Shown: in pieces, positions 1-5,607 of the stretch
How positions within the stretch are numbered: position 1 is the stretch's first letter
Layout: every line of letters starts with the position of its first letter
NCBI GenBank assembly: GCA_002691345.1
Contig: NZHI01000020.1
Coordinates: forward strand, 293-5,899
Length of the DNA: 5,607 nt
From: Synechococcus sp. MED650
Lineage (GTDB): Bacteria > Cyanobacteriota > Cyanobacteriia > PCC-6307 > Cyanobiaceae
Reading direction: 5' to 3'
The notes under the pieces: model-generated
The model's input: the letters and a program-made list of their open reading frames with translations, nothing else
The model's database searches: none
Told to the model about the DNA's origin: nothing
Translations under genes and position numbers: made by a program

Positions 1-82
1 TGGGGTTTTTTGTTTTGGGACGATGATCTTTATTGGGAAATCTGGCCACTGACTGCCATTTTTTCTGCGGTTTGTAGCTAAT

Positions 83-1093
83 TTGACTCTGAGATTATTT
101 CTTTCAGGCCTGATTACTTCAAGCGCGCCACCAACTGCCGTGCTGTCGTGCTGCGACCGCTTGTTTAGCAGTGCAGAGGAGTGTGCGCGTTTGTGGAGGA
201 AACTTGGGTGTGACTACAACGTCATCCAGGTGTCGCCAGGGCCCCTTCATGGGCGTCTACGGGTTAATTGCCAGGATGGAATCCTGCTTGTTTCGATGCA
301 AGCCAATCAAGCTTTGTTGGTGGAGGGAGCCCGTAACCCTCGTTGGTTACCTTTCACGATTGAACACACTGATAATTATGGCGACCACCGTCATTTTGGT
401 GAGTCGCTCGCGCCGAATGCATTGGCTGGGTTCAACAGTCAATTGAAGGAATCTCTGATGAGAACATCGCCGGGTGGGAATCATATTGGGGCTGTTCTGA
501 TTGATCGTCGACGCGTCGATTCTTGGGCTGAGCTTGGCCGAAGTGCTGAAATATCCGATCGAGTTGAGAAGAACAATACAGCCCTTCTTTGCTCAAGTGA
601 TCATCATGCCTTGAGCCAATTGATGGCTCCTCCTCCCTGGCGTGGAGTTGATGCGTCATATCCCTTTCCGGCTGAATTGCTTGAAGCAAAATTGATTGAG
701 TGTCTTTCACCCCAGAGCTCAACGCATGCGCAGCCTGTGCTGAAGACCCATCACAGTGATCTGGTGAAGGAGTTAGTTCGTTTTGCCTTCCAGGAGAGCA
801 CCGAGCCCATTCGTTTGAGCACGGTTTGCAAGGCTCTGTTCACCACCAAAACAACACTCACTGTGAGTTGTCGTGAAATGTTCGGTTATGGACCCATGGC
901 ATTGATGCGTCGTGTTCGGTTGCAGCAAGTTCATGAAGTTCTGAGTAATCCCAGCCTTCAACAACAACTCGGGTGTCATACCGTTCAGCAGGCAGCCCAG
1001 TACTTTGGGTTTGCGAGTCGGAATCACTTTGCTCGTGCTTACCGTGAACTCTTTGCAGTAACTCCTAGCACAACAATGTCTGCTTCTGGCTAG
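83..1093 (+). CDS. AraC-family transcriptional regulator
   Basis: A 336-residue protein with the AraC/XylS architecture: a variable N-terminal sensing or dimerisation region (about 1-215) and a C-terminal double helix-turn-helix DNA-binding domain (about 225-330). The first HTH lies around 245-271 (LSTVCKALFTTKTTLTVSCR, then FGYGP). The second is very typical, around 299-328, with QQAAQYFGFASRNHFARAYR followed by ELFAVTPS, matching the family pattern A..xGF.s.s.F.r.f...fG.tP. The long helix between them (MRRVRLQQVHEVL) is also present. The N-terminal part does not look like an arabinose-type cupin, so the ligand is unknown. It is probably a cytoplasmic activator. The TTG at 83 is the furthest upstream start after an in-frame TGA at 50-52; neither it nor the GTG at 140 (317 residues) has a convincing Shine-Dalgarno, so the start is uncertain. 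G+C is low (25/60 in 541-600). The gene converges on the RTX gene, a possible but unproven target. Confidence 0.9.
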   Translation: MTLRLFLSGLITSSAPPTAVLSCCDRLFSSAEECARLWRKLGCDYNVIQVSPGPLHGRLRVNCQDGILLVSMQANQALLVEGARNPRWLPFTIEHTDNYGDHRHFGESLAPNALAGFNSQLKESLMRTSPGGNHIGAVLIDRRRVDSWAELGRSAEISDRVEKNNTALLCSSDHHALSQLMAPPPWRGVDASYPFPAELLEAKLIECLSPQSSTHAQPVLKTHHSDLVKELVRFAFQESTEPIRLSTVCKALFTTKTTLTVSCREMFGYGPMALMRRVRLQQVHEVLSNPSLQQQLGCHTVQQAAQYFGFASRNHFARAYRELFAVTPSTTMSASG

Positions 1094-1098
1094 AGAAA

Positions 1099-1122
1099 GA
1101 AGCAGGCCTTTTGGCCCGCTTC
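1099..1122 (-). terminator. Intrinsic terminator of the RTX gene
   Basis: A 10-bp hairpin with a 4-base loop lies between the two convergent genes. Read on the minus strand it is GAAGCGGGCC, loop AAAA, GGCCTGCTTC, followed at once by TTTCTCT. On that strand the one non-Watson-Crick position is a G-U wobble and a U-rich run follows. On the plus strand the same position is an A-C mismatch and no T run follows. It therefore fits best as the terminator of the RTX gene, 32 bases beyond its stop codon. It may also act weakly on the regulator transcript, whose stop codon lies six bases before the stem. Confidence 0.75.
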
Positions 1123-1153
1123 AATGCCTGAATCGACTTGAGCTTGAAGGCGC

Positions 1154-2053
1154 CTAAAGATCAGTTACTGGAGCCAAGATCTGGTTGATTAAATCAACAT
1201 TGCCTGGTTCAGTACTTCTGTTTTTAGAGTTTCCGCCCGAGTATTGAAGATCCTTCGTGCTGAGCTTCGTGTCGACAACTTTGGCGAGCATGTGCTTGCC
1301 GGCTTTGATGAATGAGTCGCCCTTTTTATTGGTGATCTTGATGTTTCCTTTGCCGTATCCATCGACTCGGATCACATCTTTTTTCTCATAGTCCTCGATC
1401 AGAGCAGTGGAATCTCCGTCAAGATAGAAATAATCTTTGCCGGTGCCTCCAATCATGGTGCAATCGTCACCGTCGGCATAGAGATGGTCGTTTCCTCCTC
1501 CGCCAATCAAGGTGTCTTTCCCATACCAGGTGAAGATTCTGTCGTCGCCATTGCTGCCCTCGTATTTATGCTTCTCCCAATGACCAGACATCAGATCATC
1601 TTTCTTTGTTCCTTTTGTTTTTACCTTGCCTGACTTTGGGACCACGATATTGAAATCTGCGTAGTCCAAAACTCTATTGGTCCATGGATCGATGTATTGA
1701 CCTTTGGCATCGATCTTGTCGTAGCCAAAGGCCATAAGCTCGGCCAACCCCTCGGCAATATCGATATTGTCGATCTTTTTGAGGATCTTTTTGGGGATGT
1801 ACTGAGATGGATCAATCTCGTCCTCAATTTTGTCGTAAATAGCGCCAATTACCTCGCCGATGTCGCTCTTGTCGGGAATAAAGTCCTCCCAGCTGTTGTC
1901 TTCAAGGAATTCGCGAATATCGTCAAAGGTTGGTCTTCCATCGAAAAGTTCGTCCAGGAACTCGTCCACCCATTCGAGCCAGTCCTTGCCGCTGGTTCCA
2001 TCCTCTGGGAAAGGGGGAAAATTGGGGGGGCGTAAGCCTTCGAATCGACCCAT
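1154..2053 (-). CDS. Acidic RTX-repeat (haemolysin-type calcium-binding) protein
   Basis: A 299-residue protein of unknown function. Residues 148-219 contain RTX nonapeptides of the GGxGxDxUx type, clearest at GSNGDDRIF (166-174), GGGGNDHLY (184-192) and GGTGKDYFY (202-210). In known families these bind calcium and fold as a parallel beta-roll outside the cell. IEDYEKKDVIRVDGYG after the array resembles the usual RTX cap. The N-terminal 82 residues are strongly acidic (25 D/E against 7 K/R) and rich in W and F, probably helical; I do not recognise this domain. The C-terminal 80 residues are lysine-rich. There is no N-terminal signal peptide, as expected for a type I secretion substrate with a C-terminal signal, but no ABC exporter or adaptor gene is in the window. 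Start: an in-frame TAA lies 21 bases upstream, so the ATG at 2053 is the first usable ATG; AGGAG at 2076-2080 is 22 bases away, too far for normal use. G+C is low (25/60 in 1321-1380). Toxin, adhesin or surface-layer roles are all possible. Confidence 0.85.
   Translation of the reverse strand: MGRFEGLRPPNFPPFPEDGTSGKDWLEWVDEFLDELFDGRPTFDDIREFLEDNSWEDFIPDKSDIGEVIGAIYDKIEDEIDPSQYIPKKILKKIDNIDIAEGLAELMAFGYDKIDAKGQYIDPWTNRVLDYADFNIVVPKSGKVKTKGTKKDDLMSGHWEKHKYEGSNGDDRIFTWYGKDTLIGGGGNDHLYADGDDCTMIGGTGKDYFYLDGDSTALIEDYEKKDVIRVDGYGKGNIKITNKKGDSFIKAGKHMLAKVVDTKLSTKDLQYSGGNSKNRSTEPGNVDLINQILAPVTDL
1397..1612 (-). repeat. Four 18-residue RTX beta-roll turns within the coding region
   Basis: Encodes residues 148-219 of the RTX protein. 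The array divides without gaps into four 18-residue units, each made of two nonapeptides: GTKKDDLMS+GHWEKHKYE, GSNGDDRIF+TWYGKDTLI, GGGGNDHLY+ADGDDCTMI and GGTGKDYFY+LDGDSTALI. The last two units are the most alike, including their DGD second halves. Eighteen residues is one full turn of the RTX parallel beta-roll, so this predicts a short four-turn roll whose first turn is degenerate. The repeat is at protein level; the DNA copies have diverged. One cysteine (C198) sits in the third unit. Confidence 0.75.
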
Positions 2054-2218
2054 CGTTGCACAAAAATCAGCTTATCTCCTAGCAAGAAATTCAGTTGGCG
2101 ATGCATTTGTTGTGCACACCTGGTGCAGAACCGTTTTTTTGGGACCAGAGTTTGTGCCGTGATATCGCGTCTCTGAGCCCCGAGCTTTCCTTAGCGTTGC
2201 TGCCCAAGGAATTTGCTG
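2054..2218. promoter_or_regulatory. Divergent promoter region with a TGTGCACA palindrome
   Basis: A 165-base non-coding gap separates the divergent RTX and DUF3598 genes and should hold both promoters. It contains the perfect 8-bp palindrome TGTGCACA at 2111-2118. GTGCA occurs twice in direct orientation, at 2112-2116 and 2123-2127, 11 bases apart (about one helical turn). TTGTGCA at 2110-2116 recurs inverted as TGCACAA at 2057-2063, next to the RTX start. A weak sigma70-like pair for the DUF3598 gene is TTGGGA (2139-2144) and GATATC (2161-2166) with a 16-base spacer; neither box is close to consensus. No strong promoter is visible for the RTX gene. A regulator-binding role for the repeats is inference. 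Confidence 0.35.
2206..2210 (+). promoter_or_regulatory. Ribosome-binding site of the DUF3598 gene
   Basis: AAGGA lies eight bases before the ATG at 2219, a normal Shine-Dalgarno distance. It lies only two bases before the TTG at 2213, which is two codons further upstream in the same frame. This decides the start in favour of ATG 2219. Confidence 0.6.
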
Positions 2219-2938
2219 ATGTCTTCTCAGTGGGATGACCTCCTTCGCAACTGCGGTGAATGGCGAGGTTCTTTTGACACGATGAATCCTGCTTTGCAGC
2301 TCATCAAGCATCAGCCATCTCTTCTCACGCTGGAGCCAGCTCCCTCTGGAGTTCCGATTCAGCTGACGTTGTTGCTCTGGCCAGAGGGCGTGGGGTCTTC
2401 TCCCCATCAAATGCCTTCGGGTGAGCCTGAAAAACGCATCGTCCAAAGCTTCACGCGCTTGGATCCCGATATGGGGGTTTTCGGCACGGGCAGCTTCTCG
2501 AGGGGAACGCTTTATCGCTCCAATTGGACCAAGCTCTATGCCGAATTCGGCTTCCTGCATGGCCAACGCCGGCATCGCTTAGTTCTGCTCTGGGACGGCG
2601 CAGGCCAGCTCGATCGGATCGTCCTGATCCGTGAGTTTCTTGAGGGGAGTTCAGCTCTGGAGTGCCCTGCTCTTCAGGCTGATCACCTGATCGGCGACTG
2701 GAATTGTGAGATTCCCTCGCCAGGAGACAACATTCTCATTTCGGCAAAAGATCTTGACCACTGGATCTTTTTGCCTGATGGAGGAGCATTGCTGGCGCCG
2801 GTCCAGATTGATCCCAATCAGCCGTTCAGCATCGAAGCGCTTTGGATGTCGAGTCTGACGCGACTCGAGCGCATTGCCCGACGTTATTCAGATAATGGTG
2901 CCCTCGCCTCGGTGGAGCATCAGCTGCTGACCCGTTGA
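2219..2938 (+). CDS. DUF3598 family lipocalin-like protein
   Basis: A 239-residue soluble protein with no signal peptide or membrane segment. The sequence pattern is that of DUF3598, a cyanobacterial and plastid-lineage family with a lipocalin or fatty-acid-binding-protein-like beta-barrel fold. Visible hallmarks are the N-terminal WDDLLRNCGEWRGSF (from W5), FGTGSFSRGT (about 88-97) and the long AEFGFLHGQRRHRLVLLW segment (about 108-125) followed by QLDRIVLIREF. A second part begins near LIGDWNC (about 157-162), giving two barrel-like halves. No reaction is established for the family; binding of a small hydrophobic ligand or pigment is a plausible inference from the fold, but I see no catalytic motif. 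The ATG at 2219 is preferred because of AAGGA at 2206-2210. An upstream in-frame TAG at 2192-2194 limits extension. Its stop codon lies 11 bases from that of the convergent cupin gene. G+C is higher than to the left (36/60 in 2641-2700). Confidence 0.85.
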   Translation: MSSQWDDLLRNCGEWRGSFDTMNPALQLIKHQPSLLTLEPAPSGVPIQLTLLLWPEGVGSSPHQMPSGEPEKRIVQSFTRLDPDMGVFGTGSFSRGTLYRSNWTKLYAEFGFLHGQRRHRLVLLWDGAGQLDRIVLIREFLEGSSALECPALQADHLIGDWNCEIPSPGDNILISAKDLDHWIFLPDGGALLAPVQIDPNQPFSIEALWMSSLTRLERIARRYSDNGALASVEHQLLTR

Positions 2939-2949
2939 CGTTGTTCCGA

Positions 2950-3915
2950 TTAGGGGGTGTTGCTCAATGTTCCAGCGTCGTCCCGGCCCCGATTGCTGAA
3001 GGCAATATCGAGGGTGCGGAGGTATGTATGCAGCCCGGCGTCTTGAATCGGCAGAACGTAAGCATCAGCGCCGGATTCATTGTGGTGTGAATGCCAATAC
3101 CCAGGTGGCGTCACGAAGGCTGCCCCGGAGACCCAGTCTTCTCGATGACCATTGCGAATCATCCCGTTTTCATCCAGTTCCGTGCCAATGAGGGTGTAGC
3201 AACCAGGCTGGCAATCCACCGCGAAATCAAGGGCGATCGATTGATGGCGATGAGGCCGCTGCACCTGGCCCGCTGGAAGAATTCCAAGCATGGCCCAAAG
3301 GGTGTGGGTCACGGTTCTCGTCTGCGGGAAGGCATCGTTGCCCAGCAGCACACTCACGCGATTGGCACTGGCGCCACGGGGATGGTTCGCGATCGCCTCC
3401 AGTTCAGCCCGGGCATCCTGATGGCTGTAAAAGCAGGGTTCAAATACTGGTTTGACCGTACTGACGCCGAGATAGCGGAGCAGAGGCGCATCATGCACCC
3501 AGTACAACCCTGCACGGTTGTCGCTGCTGTGAATGGCATCACCCCCAGCAGGCAACACGAATGTGTCCCCTTCGCTCCATTCAAAGGTTTGTCCGCAGGC
3601 CTCGCTGCGGCCCTGCCCTCGTGCCACAAAGAACAGTTGGCTGGTGGCATCAGCGCTGGTACGCAAGGCGCCGTGATCCAAACGAATGAAATTCCCGCAG
3701 AGTGAAGGTCCTGTCGCGGGACCCTCGCAGAGGAGCTCTTCGCTGAGGTCCAGGGGCTGCAGGGCGGTTCCGTCGTCGTCGAAGAAACTCGCCGCGAAAC
3801 TCCGGTAGGGAATCCTGCTGATCAACCCTTTCTGCAGTGGGTTGGCGGCAGAGCCGTAGTCGAAGAATTGCGCCTGAGCACTCGTTGGGGTTGCAGTCCG
3901 TGCGGAGATCGTCAT
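2950..3915 (-). CDS. Bicupin, gentisate 1,2-dioxygenase-like
   Basis: A 321-residue cytosolic protein with two cupin domains, related to the gentisate/1-hydroxy-2-naphthoate dioxygenase group of non-haem iron ring-cleaving enzymes. Cupin 1 (about 75-150) has FEWSEGDTFVLPAGG and HDAPLLRYLG, recalling gentisate dioxygenases, but lacks the HxH pair, and the motif-2 histidine position is A127, so it probably binds no metal. Cupin 2 (about 205-305) is intact: G216-x5-H222-R-H224 for motif 1, and G264-x5-P270-P-G272-x2-H275-x3-N279 for motif 2. The motif-1 glutamate is absent, as in the three-histidine dioxygenases. Ring cleavage is plausible but the substrate is unknown, and no other aromatic-degradation gene is visible. 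The start is ATG 3915, with AGGA only three bases before it (tight spacing). The gene follows the RND transporter by 45 bases on the same strand, probably one operon. It could instead be a non-catalytic or differently specific cupin. Confidence 0.8.
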   Translation of the reverse strand: MTISARTATPTSAQAQFFDYGSAANPLQKGLISRIPYRSFAASFFDDDGTALQPLDLSEELLCEGPATGPSLCGNFIRLDHGALRTSADATSQLFFVARGQGRSEACGQTFEWSEGDTFVLPAGGDAIHSSDNRAGLYWVHDAPLLRYLGVSTVKPVFEPCFYSHQDARAELEAIANHPRGASANRVSVLLGNDAFPQTRTVTHTLWAMLGILPAGQVQRPHRHQSIALDFAVDCQPGCYTLIGTELDENGMIRNGHREDWVSGAAFVTPPGYWHSHHNESGADAYVLPIQDAGLHTYLRTLDIAFSNRGRDDAGTLSNTP

Positions 3916-3960
3916 GGGTCCTGGAGCACGCAGCGTCTGCGACGCGAGAGGGTCAGCACC
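3916..3960 (-). other. RND-cupin intercistronic spacer with alternative small hairpins
   Basis: This 45-base GC-rich gap separates the transporter stop codon from the cupin start. It holds two overlapping, mutually exclusive 5-bp hairpins in plus-strand coordinates: CGCAG(3929-3933)-CGT-CTGCG(3937-3941) and GCGTC(3933-3937)-TGC-GACGC(3941-3945). Neither is followed by a U run on the minus strand, so I do not call a terminator. Continuous transcription of both genes is the simplest reading. The hairpins might affect mRNA processing or relative expression; this is speculative. Confidence 0.3.
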
Positions 3961-5607
3961 TTACGAGTTGGCAACGGCAGGGTGTGACTTCTGGGTTTGC
4001 CGCTTGAGCAGGAGGTAAACGGCGGGAATCACAAACAGCGATAACCAAGAGGACACCAGAAGACCGCTGAACACCACGGTGCCAATGCTGATGCGGCTGG
4101 CTGATCCGGTTCCTTGCGCTAGCAAAAGCGGCAGGAAACCTGCCAGAGAGGTCACTGCTGTGAGCAGGATCGGCCGCATCCTGTTCACGGCAGCGCCGAG
4201 AATGGCATCGCTCAGCTTGATCCCTGCGGCCAGTCGCTGGTTGGCGAATTCCACGATCAGGATGCCGTTTTTCGCCGCCAGGCTGACCAGCACCAACAGC
4301 CCCATCTGGCCGTAGACATCCAGAGGCAGCCCCCTCAACTTCAAGCCGATCAGGGCACCCATCAGCGCAATCGGCACCGTGAGGAGGATGATTAGGGGAT
4401 CGAGAAAGCTTTCGTAGAGCGCCGCCAACAGCAGATAAACCACCACCACCCCAAGGCCGAATAGAACCCAGGTGATTTGTTCCGCTCGCTGCTCTTCGCG
4501 GGCGAGACCGGTGAAGGCCAGGCTGATGTTGCTTCCACCCACCTGATTGCCAACCAGTTCCAGAGCATCGATGGCTTGTCCACTGCTGACTCCCTGGTTG
4601 GGAATGGCCGTGACGCGAATGGCCCGGTTGATTCCATAGTGCCGAATGCTGTTGGCTCCCTCTTCGAGGTTCAGGCGCGCAATGTTCTCCACGGAGACCA
4701 AGTCACCGGAGCGATTCCGCACCATCAGGCCCGTCAGATCTTGCGGATCACGGCGATCCCTGCCGTCGAGCTGCAGAACGATGGATCGGATCCGGCCGCC
4801 TTCGTAGGTGTCGTCGATGTAGCGCCCCCCAATGGCGGTTCCGATCTCTCGCAGGGTCGCGCCATAGTCCAGATCCAGCCCCGCCATCAGATCCCGATCC
4901 AACTCCAGCCGCCAGCGTGGAGCACTGGCATCAAAGCGGGTGCTGACCCGTTCGAAGCGTCCCGTGGCCTGAGCGGTGGTGACGAACTGCTCGGCCACGG
5001 CTCCGAATTGCTCCAAACTGAGTTGGCCACCACTGCGGTCCATCAGCTCGAGGGATAGCCCTGACTCGCTGCTGAATCCGCGCACAGTGGGTGGTGTCGT
5101 GACCACCACCCGGGCGTTATCGATGCGTTCACGGAGTGTCTTGTTCAGCCGCCGTTTGACGGCATCGCTGCTCTGGTCGGAACTGGGGCGGTCCTTCAAC
5201 GGTTGTAGCCGCAGGTAAAACGAGCCGCGGTCTTCGCCGCTCTGCCCGAACGAGCTGCCGGCATAGAAATTCCCTGTTCGGATCGTTGGTTCTTCGTTCA
5301 CCACCTCCCGGATTCGATCCATCACCGCCACGGTGCGCTCCAGGCTTGCGCCTTCTGGGAGCGTGAAGTACCCGCGGATCTGGCCTTGGTCTTCATCGGG
5401 GATGAAGGCCGTCGGCATGCTGGTCAGTCCTGCGGCTGTGAGGCCCAAGCCCACCACAAGCAGGATGGCTACCAAACGTCCGCGTCGCAGCCACTGACGC
5501 AGCAATCGTTCGTAGCTCCCTTGCAGGATGCCCATGCCATCGCGCATCCATCGGCTCAGCCTGCGAATCGGACCAGGCAAACGCCCGCCTCCAGGGCCGA
5601 GCACCCG
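3961..5607 (-). CDS. RND efflux transporter, AcrB/HAE1 type (C-terminal half, 5' end outside window)
   Basis: The reading frame is open through the right edge; the first 547 visible residues from an internal GTG at 5604 match the second half of AcrB-type pumps (about 1,000-1,050 residues in full). These are inner-membrane trimers that use the proton gradient to export hydrophobic or amphiphilic compounds with a periplasmic adaptor and an outer-membrane channel. Visible: TM7 (about 43-62) leading into PTAFIPDEDQG (64-74, compare AcrB PSSFLPDEDQG); the second periplasmic porter/docking domain (about 75-372); and TM8-TM12 (about 376-533). TM10 has SLAAKNGILIVEFAN, where K445 aligns with AcrB K940. 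NRMRPILLT has R475 and T482 aligning with AcrB R971 and T978, so this part of the proton relay is intact. The aspartate pair of TM4 lies outside the window. G+C is high (39/60 in 4861-4920). The substrate cannot be read from sequence. The downstream bicupin may be linked functionally. Confidence 0.93.
   Translation of the reverse strand, partial: RVLGPGGGRLPGPIRRLSRWMRDGMGILQGSYERLLRQWLRRGRLVAILLVVGLGLTAAGLTSMPTAFIPDEDQGQIRGYFTLPEGASLERTVAVMDRIREVVNEEPTIRTGNFYAGSSFGQSGEDRGSFYLRLQPLKDRPSSDQSSDAVKRRLNKTLRERIDNARVVVTTPPTVRGFSSESGLSLELMDRSGGQLSLEQFGAVAEQFVTTAQATGRFERVSTRFDASAPRWRLELDRDLMAGLDLDYGATLREIGTAIGGRYIDDTYEGGRIRSIVLQLDGRDRRDPQDLTGLMVRNRSGDLVSVENIARLNLEEGANSIRHYGINRAIRVTAIPNQGVSSGQAIDALELVGNQVGGSNISLAFTGLAREEQRAEQITWVLFGLGVVVVYLLLAALYESFLDPLIILLTVPIALMGALIGLKLRGLPLDVYGQMGLLVLVSLAAKNGILIVEFANQRLAAGIKLSDAILGAAVNRMRPILLTAVTSLAGFLPLLLAQGTGSASRISIGTVVFSGLLVSSWLSLFVIPAVYLLLKRQTQKSHPAVANS

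Noticed and set aside
1..20. A T-rich run after GGGG at the left edge that could be the tail of an intrinsic terminator from an upstream gene.
   Set aside because: The stem would lie outside the window, so it cannot be confirmed.
83..116. TTGACT at 83-88 as a -35 box, implying the AraC gene starts further downstream.
   Set aside because: No acceptable -10 box is found at 16-18 bases; the sequence resemblance alone is weak. It remains a mild argument for the GTG at 140.
1119..1150. A second hairpin, CTTCAA (1119-1124) with TTGAAG (1144-1149).
   Set aside because: Short stem with a loop of about 20 bases that competes with the much stronger terminator hairpin.
1849..2106. An 85-codon minus-strand frame overlapping the start of the RTX gene.
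   Set aside because: Its composition and sequence look like a shifted frame of the RTX gene. It matters only as the frame that a C-tract slip would join.
2192..2218. TTG at 2213 as the start of the DUF3598 protein.
   Set aside because: AAGGA at 2206-2210 is only two bases from it but eight bases from ATG 2219, and ATG is the stronger codon.
2072..2575. A 167-codon minus-strand frame covering the divergent region and the start of the DUF3598 gene.
   Set aside because: It is antisense to a recognisable family protein and R-rich in the manner of a shadow frame, with no supporting motif.
3091..3705. A 204-codon plus-strand frame opposite the bicupin.
   Set aside because: The minus-strand frame carries exact cupin motifs; the plus-strand product shows no family features.
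4477..5058. A 193-codon plus-strand frame inside the RND gene.
   Set aside because: It is antisense to a strongly conserved transporter sequence and has no recognisable domain; long shadow frames are common in G+C-rich genes.

Overview
The window looks like a piece of a marine picocyanobacterial chromosome (Synechococcus/Cyanobium type). This is inferred from the DUF3598 protein (a cyanobacterial and plastid-lineage family), the style of the AraC-type regulator, sparse Shine-Dalgarno use and moderate G+C. No rRNA, tRNA, CRISPR array, insertion sequence or integrase is visible, and the assignment below phylum level is tentative.

Layout, left to right: (1) 83-1093 (+), an AraC-family transcriptional regulator with a TTG or GTG start. 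(2) 1154-2053 (-), a 299-residue acidic RTX protein carrying four 18-residue beta-roll turns; it converges on the regulator, with a terminator hairpin between them that fits the RTX strand best. (3) 2054-2218, a 165-base divergent promoter region. (4) 2219-2938 (+), a DUF3598 lipocalin-like protein. (5) 2950-3915 (-), a bicupin related to gentisate 1,2-dioxygenases with an intact metal site only in the second cupin. (6) 3961-5607 (-), the C-terminal half of an AcrB/HAE1-type RND efflux transporter, cut by the right edge. The cupin lies 45 bases downstream of the transporter on the same strand and is probably co-transcribed with it.

The window splits by composition. Hand-counted 60-base samples give 42-47% G+C in the AraC and RTX genes, 60% in the DUF3598 gene and 65% in the transporter. 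The left part may therefore be accessory DNA (regulator plus possible secreted calcium-binding protein) abutting more ordinary chromosome. The most notable points are the RTX protein (an uncharacterised acidic N-terminal domain, a 7-base C tract at codons 8-10, a misplaced Shine-Dalgarno) and the bicupin, whose metal site sits in the domain opposite to that of classical gentisate dioxygenases. I see no clear evidence of a wholly new multi-gene system.
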